A stretch of 21,288 bases of DNA. Source: Candidatus Aenigmatarchaeota archaeon. GTDB taxonomy: Archaea > Aenigmatarchaeota > Aenigmatarchaeia > QMZP01. Positions 12,228-18,480 of this stretch are shown piece after piece (position 1 is the stretch's first letter; every line of letters starts with the position of its first letter). Position numbers and translations under genes: made by a program. The DNA lies in contig JACQIG010000062.1 in NCBI GenBank assembly GCA_016198605.1, positions 1 through 21,288 on the forward strand. Direction: 5' to 3'. Under the pieces are notes generated by a model. That model was not told the DNA's origin. It made no database searches and saw only the letters and a program-made list of their open reading frames with translations.

Positions 12228-14570
12228 ATGATTACTCGCGTGAGGATGAAGAACTGGCGGTCGCATATAGATTCTGACCTGCAGTTCGGCAGGGGCGTGA
12301 ATGCGCTGGTGGGCATAATGGGCTCCGGGAAGTCCTCGGTGGTGCAGGCAATATCCTTCGGGCTTTTCGGCACGTTCCCGCAGCTGCAGTCCAAGAGGAT
12401 GAAGCTGGATGACCTGATAATGAGGAAGCCCTCAAGGAAGCAGAGGACAGAGGTGGAGGTGGAGTTCCAGGCCGGCGGGAATGCTTATTCTGTCAAGAGG
12501 CTGGTGGAGGAGGGCAGGGGAACTGTGCTGGCGGAATTCAGGGAGAATGGAGTCCTGCTGGACGTCAACCCAAGAAGCGTGAATGATCTGGTGGAAAGGA
12601 AACTGCAGATGGATTATGACTTGTTTTCCAGGGCCGTCTATTCGGAGCAGAACGGGCTGGACAGCTTCCTCAGGGTGCAGAAGGGCCACAGGATGGAGCA
12701 GGTTGACAGGATGCTGAAGGTTGACAGGTTTGAGAGGGCCAGGGAGAGCGCGGTCGCACTGTCCAACCGCGTGAAGAACGGCCTTGCCGAGAAGATGAGG
12801 ATCGTCTCGGACATGGAGAAGGAGGGCCTGGATGCCAGGATAAAGGGCCTTTCTGGGGAGATAAGCTCCCTCTTGGAGACTCTTGAGAGGCTGAGAAGCG
12901 ACTATAGCGCCATTTCAAAGGAAAAGGTGGAGACGGCTGGCATGCTTTCCGAGGCTGAGTCAAAGGACAGCGACCTGCAGTCCATTAGGCGCGAGCTTGA
13001 GGGCCTGAGGGCGGCATTCAGGGAGGTCAGCTTCTCCGCGGAGCAGAAGAGGGAGAGGGTCGGTGGCGAGGACCTTGGTGCCTTGAGGAAAAAGCACGAG
13101 AGGCTTGGCGAGCTGCTCAAGGAGCTGGACAATGACCTCGTGATAAAGAAGGAAGAGGAGAGGACGAGGAGGGAGCTGCTTGCCGGGATAAATGCCAGGA
13201 TGCAGGTGGCAAGCAGGAAGGAGCTGCCGGCGCTGGGGGAGAAGCTGTCAACCATGGAAGGCCAGTGGCTCATGTTCAACAAGATGAAGCAGGCGCTTGG
13301 CGGGATAAACATAGTTGACGAGGAGCTGAAGCTTGAGGCCGCGAGGAAGGGGCTTTATTCCCTGCTGGCGAGGAAGGAAGAACTGGAGAGGCACATGAAG
13401 GACCTGACAGGCAAGACCAGGTGTCCCGTGTGCCAGACAGAGGTCGGGAAGGAGAGGAAGGAGGTCGTGCTCGGGAGAAAGAAGAGGGAATTGAAGAGGA
13501 CCGGGAAGCTGGTTGCGCAGAGGTCGGAAGAGGTGAAGCAGCTGGAGAAGGACTTTGATTACCTGCAGAGGGAAACGAAGGAGTTCTACATCCTTGAGGA
13601 AAGGATAAAGGACTACCACCTGCTCAAGGCGGAGCATGGCCAGGTTGCCGAAGCGATTGGGATGCTGGGGAAGGATGCCGAGGAGATGGCTGAAAAGCTG
13701 CAGGTTGCCGTGACGGAGGCAAACGATCTCGGGGCCAGGCAGAAGGCCGCATACATAGAGCATGAAAGGCTTGGCCAGATGATAAGGGACTCGCTCCAGC
13801 TGAGGGAGCTGGAGCAGAAGAGGGTGGATTATTTCAGGAAGATCAAGGCCGCGGAGGAGAGGGAGGCCGGCCTTGCTTCAGCCCTTGCTTCCGTTGACAT
13901 GCAATCCCTGAGGAAGGAGCTGCAGGAAAAGGTGGCGCAGGAAAGGGAGATGAAGGCAAGGAGGACGTCTTTTGAGGACAAGGCAGAAGACAAGAAGAAT
14001 GCCCTTGCCGACCTGGCCGGGAGGCTTGGCAGGATGAATAGCTATAAGGAAGAAATAAGGACCGACGAAATGGTAATAGAGAAGCTTGGCGGCTTTGTCA
14101 GGGTGCTGAAGGCCACGCAGGACCAGCTGAGGGAGGAATTCCTGAAGTCGGTCAATTACATCATGGACAGGCTGTGGCAGGAGCTGTACCCTTACGGGGA
14201 CTACCAGGGCGTGAGGCTCGCCATAGATGACGACTACATACTGCAGCTGAAAGGCTCAGATGGCTGGACTTCGGCGGACCTGATCTCTGGCGGGGAGAGG
14301 AGCATGGCCTGCCTCGCGCTGAGGATAGCATTCTCCCTGGCATTCATGCCAAACCTGAAGTGGCTTATACTTGATGAGCCTACCCACAACCTTGACTCCA
14401 ATGCAATCAGACAGCTGAGTGAAATCCTGAAGGAAAAGATCAATGCCTATGTTGACCAGGTCTTCCTGATCACCCATGAGGACAGGATCTGCGAGGGCCT
14501 CACAGGCGCGATATACAGGCTTGACAGGAACAAGGACCTGAACGAGCCGACACAGATAGCGGGGATGTGA
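12228..14570 (+). CDS. rad50: Rad50-like SMC-family ATPase
   Basis: This 780-residue protein has the Rad50 plan: N-terminal ATPase half, long coiled coil, zinc hook, returning coiled coil, C-terminal ATPase half. MITRVRMKNWRSHIDSDLQF is the typical start. Walker A is GIMGSGKS (29-36), where the usual P-N of GPNGSGKS is I-M. The zinc hook CPVC is at 399-402, almost the exact midpoint. The signature ISGGER is at 686-691, Walker B LKWLILDEP at 710-718, the D-loop NLD at 721-723, and a switch His at 750 (LITHED). It should work with Mre11 in DNA double-strand break processing, but no mre11 lies in this window. At 780 residues it is shorter than many archaeal Rad50 proteins. The start was chosen from the ribosome binding site and family N-terminus. 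Confidence 0.92.
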   Translation: MITRVRMKNWRSHIDSDLQFGRGVNALVGIMGSGKSSVVQAISFGLFGTFPQLQSKRMKLDDLIMRKPSRKQRTEVEVEFQAGGNAYSVKRLVEEGRGTVLAEFRENGVLLDVNPRSVNDLVERKLQMDYDLFSRAVYSEQNGLDSFLRVQKGHRMEQVDRMLKVDRFERARESAVALSNRVKNGLAEKMRIVSDMEKEGLDARIKGLSGEISSLLETLERLRSDYSAISKEKVETAGMLSEAESKDSDLQSIRRELEGLRAAFREVSFSAEQKRERVGGEDLGALRKKHERLGELLKELDNDLVIKKEEERTRRELLAGINARMQVASRKELPALGEKLSTMEGQWLMFNKMKQALGGINIVDEELKLEAARKGLYSLLARKEELERHMKDLTGKTRCPVCQTEVGKERKEVVLGRKKRELKRTGKLVAQRSEEVKQLEKDFDYLQRETKEFYILEERIKDYHLLKAEHGQVAEAIGMLGKDAEEMAEKLQVAVTEANDLGARQKAAYIEHERLGQMIRDSLQLRELEQKRVDYFRKIKAAEEREAGLASALASVDMQSLRKELQEKVAQEREMKARRTSFEDKAEDKKNALADLAGRLGRMNSYKEEIRTDEMVIEKLGGFVRVLKATQDQLREEFLKSVNYIMDRLWQELYPYGDYQGVRLAIDDDYILQLKGSDGWTSADLISGGERSMACLALRIAFSLAFMPNLKWLILDEPTHNLDSNAIRQLSEILKEKINAYVDQVFLITHEDRICEGLTGAIYRLDRNKDLNEPTQIAGM

Positions 14571-14575
14571 AGAGT

Positions 14576-14680
14576 ATGTGCTTGCTGTCAGAAGAGGCTA
14601 AAAGAAAAATAGAAGAATCAAGGAAGAGGCCAATTTCAGAGATGAAATCCCAGGGCGAGATAGAAAAGAAATTCTCATGA
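14576..14680 (+). CDS. Very small ORF (34 residues), antitoxin-like composition
   Basis: This ORF starts 5 bases after the rad50 stop. Its product, MCLLSEEAKRKIEESRKR followed by PISEMKSQGEIEKKFS, is highly charged and helical. GTGA at 14567-14570 gives a plausible ribosome binding site, so it may be translated along with rad50. The helix-plus-charged-tail layout resembles the C-terminal part of small VapB/RelB-type antitoxins, but no toxin gene is next to it. It may be a remnant, a true microprotein, or chance. Confidence 0.4.
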   Translation: MCLLSEEAKRKIEESRKRPISEMKSQGEIEKKFS

Positions 14681-14712
14681 TAGTATAGCCCACACAGGTC
14701 ATGGGGATGTGA

Positions 14713-14720
14713 ATTTAAAT
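14713..14720 (+). promoter_or_regulatory. TATA box for the second lipoprotein gene
   Basis: ATTTAAAT is centred 38-39 bases before the ATG at 14755. The leader carries GGGTGGT at 14742-14748, a likely ribosome binding site that fits 14755 better than the in-frame ATG at 14749. Confidence 0.6.
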
Positions 14721-14754
14721 CTTTGGTAACAATACTCCATAGGGTGGTATGAAC

Positions 14755-15216
14755 ATGTTAAGCAAATACCTCGCAGCAGGTTCTCTGGCATTGGCAAGCC
14801 TTGGCGTGGGCTGTGATTCTGCAGCCAGGCCATCGCCTAAATACACGATAACATCAAGCGCATACGGCGGTGTGGACAGCTTTGGTGGTGAAGGCGGGGT
14901 GTTGTATTCATATAGGGACCACGTGAGGGAGGACAGCTATCAGTTTTTTGACGACGATTGTGACGGGAAACTCGATGTCCTCAAGTTTGAGGGTAGGCAC
15001 TTCGGGAAGGACATCAGGATTAACCTGTCTGGCGAGGCCATAGGCTCCAGCCCGGAAGGGAAGGGGGCCCTGGAGATTTTTGAAAAGGTGAAGAGTGTTG
15101 TAAAGAACCATACCTATGAAGGCTTCAGAACCACAATTAAGGGTTACAGGACGCTTGAAGAGGATGCTGCATCAGAAGGGAATATTGCACCAGGCATGCA
15201 TGGGGTACTCATGTGA
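14755..15216 (+). CDS. Small lipoprotein (family B), probable paralog of the 10217-10561 gene
   Basis: This 153-residue protein has a signal peptide and a lipobox ending in LGVGC (about Cys20), so it is probably membrane-anchored outside the cell. The mature chain is PKYTITSSAYGG, then a Gly-rich loop, then a segment with several acidic residues (EDSYQFFDDDCDGKLDVLKF), then an Arg/Lys-rich helical end. The D-x-x-x-F-F-D...D-G-x-x-D segment and the helix after it parallel the other small lipoprotein. The acidic loop could bind a divalent cation, as in dockerin/EF-hand-like loops, but this is a guess. No known family was recognised. The start was taken at the second ATG because of the spacing to GGGTGGT. 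It converges on the DUF131 gene. Confidence 0.8.
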   Translation: MLSKYLAAGSLALASLGVGCDSAARPSPKYTITSSAYGGVDSFGGEGGVLYSYRDHVREDSYQFFDDDCDGKLDVLKFEGRHFGKDIRINLSGEAIGSSPEGKGALEIFEKVKSVVKNHTYEGFRTTIKGYRTLEEDAASEGNIAPGMHGVLM

Positions 15217-15228
15217 CTGTTTAGTTTG

Positions 15229-15465
15229 TCAGAAAAATCCCCTCAGGTTCAATACCAAGAACGCCACAACGAATATCACCGCAATGGCCATCACCACATA
15301 GAGCATCTCCCTGCTGTTGGCGAAGCCGAAGGGTATCGGCCCTATGAAGCCGCCGACGCCCACGTGCACGTTGGATTCCTTTGAGGACGCCATGGCGCCA
15401 ATCATTATCAGTATCAGCCCGAGGAAGACGGCTGCTATGCCCAGCGTTATGAGATATTCTGCCAT
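15229..15465 (-). CDS. DUF131-family membrane protein (TIGR00304-like)
   Basis: This 78-residue protein has two membrane helices (about residues 5-25 and 54-74) and, between them, a GGFIGPIPFGFANS segment. That Gly/Pro motif is the hallmark of the small archaeal DUF131 (TIGR00304) family, found only in archaea as far as is generally known. Function unknown. It is the last gene of a minus-strand run after TrpRS and DUF167. The start codon lies 5 bases past the DUF167 stop, and a TATA-like sequence inside the end of that gene is about 23 bases upstream. Confidence 0.88.
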   Translation of the reverse strand: MAEYLITLGIAAVFLGLILIMIGAMASSKESNVHVGVGGFIGPIPFGFANSREMLYVVMAIAVIFVVAFLVLNLRGFF

Positions 15466-15470
15466 GGTAA

Positions 15471-15695
15471 TTATTCAGAATTGATTTTAATAACCTTTTC
15501 CCTTGACTTGAAACCCCTTATGATTTCCACGGAAGATTTTTTAACTGAGAGGTATTCTGCCAGCAGTTCCAACAGCTCCCTGTTCGCCTTCCCGCCTTCC
15601 GCGGCAGCCCTGACATAATCCCTTAACCCGTTTGCATCCTCAGAAACCAGGGCTTTTTTCGCGTTTGGAATCACGCGGACCTTGATTGTTTCCAT
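15471..15695 (-). CDS. DUF167/YggU-family protein
   Basis: This 74-residue protein is small, with no signal peptide. It has the conserved pattern of DUF167 (YggU): IKVRVIPNAKKALVSED, then LRDYVRAAAEGGKANRELLE with the A-A-x-G-G-K-A-N motif (about residues 30-37), and a final strand IIRGFKSREKVIKIN. The family is widespread and its role is not settled. The ATG at 15695 was chosen because GGAGG lies correctly upstream of it; a GTG at 15713 is possible but overlaps the TrpRS end. It probably shares a transcript with trpS. Confidence 0.9.
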   Translation of the reverse strand: METIKVRVIPNAKKALVSEDANGLRDYVRAAAEGGKANRELLELLAEYLSVKKSSVEIIRGFKSREKVIKINSE

Positions 15696-15700
15696 GCCAG

Positions 15701-16828
15701 CTAGCCCTCCCACATCCGCTTCGCCAGCTTGCCGTCGTGCATGTAGAGCCTGACAAGCTTTTCCGCCCTCCTCTTTTCTTTCTGGTGCTTCTCAAGGAAC
15801 CTGTTTAATTTTTCTATCAGCATCATTTTCAATTCTCCAGTAAGCAGTTTACCACTCCTGTAATCCTTCCTTATCTCTTCCATCCTCCCGTCATCCTCCT
15901 CAAAGAGCATGTGGAGCCACTGGAATGCCACGTCCACCTCTGGGTTCCCGCCCCTCTTCCTGTGTTCTTCTATGGTTGCGCCGCCTCCAGAGAAGGCGTA
16001 CTTCATTATCTTCTCCTTCACTGTCCTGGGATCATCATCAAGATAGATTGCAGTTTCCTGCACGCTTGAGGACATCTTGCCCTCGGGGCCGGTGAGCGGG
16101 GGAAGGAATTTTGAGTGTATTGCCGCGGCCTTGTAATGCCCGAGGGATTCGGCAATGTCCCTCTGTATCCTCCAGTAGGGATCCTGGTCTATCGCTGCGG
16201 GTATCAGGCAGCGCTTCTTTTCAAATAGTGTTGGGACAATTTGCAGTGCAGGATAAAACCCTATCCCTATGTTTGTCTCATTGGTGAAGCCGAAGACGGC
16301 CCTGGCTGTGGAGTAGGTTATCTTCTTCGCCACTTTGACGGCGGGCGTGTACATGTGCCTGATGTATTCCCTGTCGCGGAAGATGAAGGTCCTGTGGGGG
16401 TCAAAGCCTAAGGATGATATGTGGAGTATGTCAGTTTCCACCATTTTATCGATCTCTTCCAATGAAAGCCCCCTCTTTGCCAGGAATTTCTCCTCGTCAG
16501 GTATCTGTACGTATACGTTTGCATGGAACACGTCCTGGAACCATTTGGTTATTATGAAGGGCAAAAGATGGCCGATGTGCATCGCCCCTGAAGGCGCGCG
16601 GCCGGTGTAAAGGAAGAAGCCTTTCCCCTTCTCATAATCATCAAGGGCCAGGTCGAGATCCCTGTGGGAGAAGAAGTATCCCCCCCTCAGCATTACATGA
16701 AGCCTTCCGTGTTTTTCCAGCACCCGTAATATGTCCTGAGTTATTGGCTTGGTTCCAAAGTCCTTTATAAGCTTATTATAATCTATCCTGCCCTCCACTT
16801 CCCATGGGGTGACCTTGAACTTGTCCAT
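15701..16828 (-). CDS. trpS: Tryptophanyl-tRNA synthetase, archaeal/eukaryal type
   Basis: This 375-residue class I aminoacyl-tRNA synthetase charges tRNA-Trp in the cytoplasm. The nucleotide site reads FFLYTGRAPSGAMHIGHLLP (HIGH motif, about residues 71-90) and the second motif GKMSSS (about 253-258) corresponds to KMSKS with Ser for the second Lys, as in archaeal and eukaryal TrpRS. AAIDQDPYWRIQRDIAES and the N-terminal extension before the Rossmann fold also fit the archaeal/eukaryal form rather than the shorter bacterial one. TATA spacing supports a leaderless ATG at 16828. It heads a minus-strand run with DUF167 and DUF131. No tRNA gene is seen near it. Confidence 0.96.
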   Translation of the reverse strand: MDKFKVTPWEVEGRIDYNKLIKDFGTKPITQDILRVLEKHGRLHVMLRGGYFFSHRDLDLALDDYEKGKGFFLYTGRAPSGAMHIGHLLPFIITKWFQDVFHANVYVQIPDEEKFLAKRGLSLEEIDKMVETDILHISSLGFDPHRTFIFRDREYIRHMYTPAVKVAKKITYSTARAVFGFTNETNIGIGFYPALQIVPTLFEKKRCLIPAAIDQDPYWRIQRDIAESLGHYKAAAIHSKFLPPLTGPEGKMSSSVQETAIYLDDDPRTVKEKIMKYAFSGGGATIEEHRKRGGNPEVDVAFQWLHMLFEEDDGRMEEIRKDYRSGKLLTGELKMMLIEKLNRFLEKHQKEKRRAEKLVRLYMHDGKLAKRMWEG

Positions 16829-16850
16829 GAATGTAATTATATTGGATTCC

Positions 16851-16859
16851 CTAAATAAG
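16851..16859 (-). promoter_or_regulatory. TATA box for trpS
   Basis: CTTATTTAG on the minus strand is centred 27 bases before the ATG at 16828. Confidence 0.55.
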
Positions 16860-16896
16860 AAACTGCAAGTTATTCAGGTTCATTTATGGTGGAAAG

Positions 16897-16905
16897 TTTT
16901 TTAAG
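16897..16905 (+). promoter_or_regulatory. TATA box for the small unknown gene at 16929
   Basis: TTTTTTAAG is centred 28 bases before the ATG at 16929. The same 14-base string, AAGTTTTTTAAGCG, also occurs near 10588, where it lies next to the lipoprotein promoter. Confidence 0.55.
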
Positions 16906-16928
16906 CGCAACCAGCCTCAATAATACCC

Positions 16929-17234
16929 ATGGCGAAGAAGTTTTCCCTCGGGAAGGTCTTTGAGATACGGAAGGGCGAATCCGTGCTGGTTGCCGGGATG
17001 AACGTTACGCTGGACAACATATCAATGCCCCGCATCCCGGGAAGGAAGCCTTCCCAGCAGGACATGAATGCATCCGTGAGCCTGGGGAAGACAGGGTCCA
17101 GCCAGATAGCCATCCTCAACTTGTCAGAGCCCGAGGAAAAGGTCAAGGGCTTCCTTGTCAGGCTGTCCGGGATTTCAGAAGACCGTGCATTGCTTCAGGT
17201 AACCCAACCGCCCCTGTCGGGATTCATCAGATAG
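16929..17234 (+). CDS. Small beta-rich protein of unknown function
   Basis: This 101-residue basic protein has no signal peptide. It looks beta-rich: FEIRKGESVLVAGMNVTLDN, then an Arg/Lys/Pro loop (MPRIPGRKPSQQ), then SSQIAILNLSEPEE, then FLVRLSGISEDRALLQV. No family was recognised. It lies 44 bases upstream of the OB-fold/winged-helix gene on the same strand, so a role with nucleic-acid proteins is possible but not shown. The ATG is supported by TATA spacing and by opening directly in the coding frame. Confidence 0.78.
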   Translation: MAKKFSLGKVFEIRKGESVLVAGMNVTLDNISMPRIPGRKPSQQDMNASVSLGKTGSSQIAILNLSEPEEKVKGFLVRLSGISEDRALLQVTQPPLSGFIR

Positions 17235-17278
17235 CCCTTGTTTTATTAATCTTACTCTATAATCTATATCTGGTTTCT

Positions 17279-17911
17279 ATGCCAATGGAGCGCCAGACAG
17301 CGAAGAAGGTCGGGATAAGGGACATAACGGAAGGCGAGTGGATAAAACGGGAAGGGCTGGAGCCCAGCTTCATCATAACCCAGCACGGCGAAGAGGTGGC
17401 CAGGGCCAGGATAATGGGGACTGTCGTGACAAGGTTTGTCGCGGATGACGGGAATTTCGCTTCCATAACCGTGGACGATTCAACTGACACCATAAGGGTG
17501 AAGACATTCCAGACGGCAAAGCCCGTGGAGAAGACAGCGGTCGGTGATCTGGTTGACATCGTCGGGAAGGTAAGGGTCTACAACAATGAGGTTTACATGA
17601 TACCAGAAGTGGTGAGGAAGGTCGCCGACGCGAATGAGGAGCTGCTGAGGAGGCTGGACATAAACAGGAAGCTGTCAAAAATGAAGGCTTCCGGAAAATC
17701 AAGAACCTCTGCCGCGGACAAGATGAAGCAGCGGGAGCAGCTGAGGAAGGACGTGATAAAGCTCCTGGAGAAGAACAGGGAAGGCATGACCTTTGAGGAA
17801 CTTATTGCGTCAGTGAACTTGCCCGAGGAGGCCGTGGAGCCTGTTCTAAACGACCTTCTTGCGGAGGGGATATGCTATGAGCCTACTCCGGGGAGGATAA
17901 GGAAGATATGA
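17279..17911 (+). CDS. OB-fold plus winged-helix protein, RPA32-like architecture
   Basis: This 210-residue protein has two domains. Residues about 42-116 form an OB-fold: ARIMGTVVTRFVADDGNFAS, ITVDDSTDTIRVKTF, VGDLVDIVGKVRVYNNEVYM. A charged helical linker (about 118-155) leads to a C-terminal winged helix (about 156-210): KDVIKLLEKNREGMTFEELI, then LPEEAVEPVLNDLLAEGICY and a short wing. This order, OB-fold then winged helix, is that of the middle subunit of replication protein A (RPA32) and of archaeal RPA-associated proteins, so single-stranded DNA binding or partner recruitment is the likely role. The Tag gene overlaps its stop as ATGA. ATG 17279 was used; ATG 17285 is equally possible. 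The domain call is good, the exact function inferred. Confidence 0.85.
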   Translation: MPMERQTAKKVGIRDITEGEWIKREGLEPSFIITQHGEEVARARIMGTVVTRFVADDGNFASITVDDSTDTIRVKTFQTAKPVEKTAVGDLVDIVGKVRVYNNEVYMIPEVVRKVADANEELLRRLDINRKLSKMKASGKSRTSAADKMKQREQLRKDVIKLLEKNREGMTFEELIASVNLPEEAVEPVLNDLLAEGICYEPTPGRIRKI

Positions 17912-18480
17912 AAAAGAAAACATGCGAATGGCTTAGCCCGGATCCGCTGATACAGGACTACCACGACAACGAGTGGGGCGTGCCGTTGCATGACGACAGG
18001 AAACTGTTTGAATTCCTCCTTCTGGAGAGCTTCCAGGCGGGGCTAAGCTGGGATATGATACTCAGGAAGAGGGAGAACTTCAGGAAGGCATTTGACGGAT
18101 TTGACCCGAAAAGGGTTGCAAGGTATGACGGGAAGAAGGTCAAGGAATTGCTTTCAGATGCGGGAATAATCAGGAACAGGCTGAAGATCCTGGCGGCAAT
18201 AAACAATGCAAAATCCTTCCTGCAGGTCCAGAAGGAGTTCGGGAGCTTTGACAAATACATATGGCAATTTACCGGCGGGAAACCCATAAGGAATAAATGG
18301 AAATCGCTGAAGGAGCTGCCTGCAAAGACTAAAGAGTCAGACAAGATGAGCGAAGACCTGAAGAAGCGCGGGTTCAAGTTCGTGGGTTCAACAGTCTGCT
18401 ACGCTCACATGCAGGCCACGGGGATGGTCAATGACCATGTGGTATCCTGCTTCAGGCACAAAGAAATCAAAGGCCTGTAG
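17908..18480 (+). CDS. tag: DNA-3-methyladenine glycosylase I
   Basis: This 190-residue protein is close to E. coli Tag over its whole length. The zinc ligands are all present: Cys6 and His19 in CEWLSPDPLIQDYHDNEWG, His177 and Cys181 in NDHVVSCF. Glu40 in LLESFQAGLSW matches the catalytic Glu38, and DLKKRGFKFVGSTVCYAHMQ matches the conserved end region. It removes 3-methyladenine from alkylated DNA. Translation is coupled to the OB-fold gene by a 4-base overlap, which suggests a shared repair context. Its 3' end overlaps the convergent vWFA gene by 14 bases. Tag is mainly bacterial, so transfer is plausible; a tree would decide. Confidence 0.96.
   Translation: MKKKTCEWLSPDPLIQDYHDNEWGVPLHDDRKLFEFLLLESFQAGLSWDMILRKRENFRKAFDGFDPKRVARYDGKKVKELLSDAGIIRNRLKILAAINNAKSFLQVQKEFGSFDKYIWQFTGGKPIRNKWKSLKELPAKTKESDKMSEDLKKRGFKFVGSTVCYAHMQATGMVNDHVVSCFRHKEIKGL

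Noticed and set aside
13248..13763. Minus-strand ORF of 171 codons inside rad50
   Set aside because: It is a shadow of the coiled-coil coding sequence, rich in Leu/Pro/Arg with no motif.
14681..14754. Toxin gene partnering the 34-residue ORF
   Set aside because: The following bases hold only a promoter and the start of the lipoprotein gene; no toxin-like ORF is present.
10588..16909. Repeat of the 14-base string AAGTTTTTTAAGCG near 10588 and 16896
   Set aside because: Both copies are A/T-rich promoter sequence; the match is short enough to reflect shared TATA/BRE preference rather than a repeat element.
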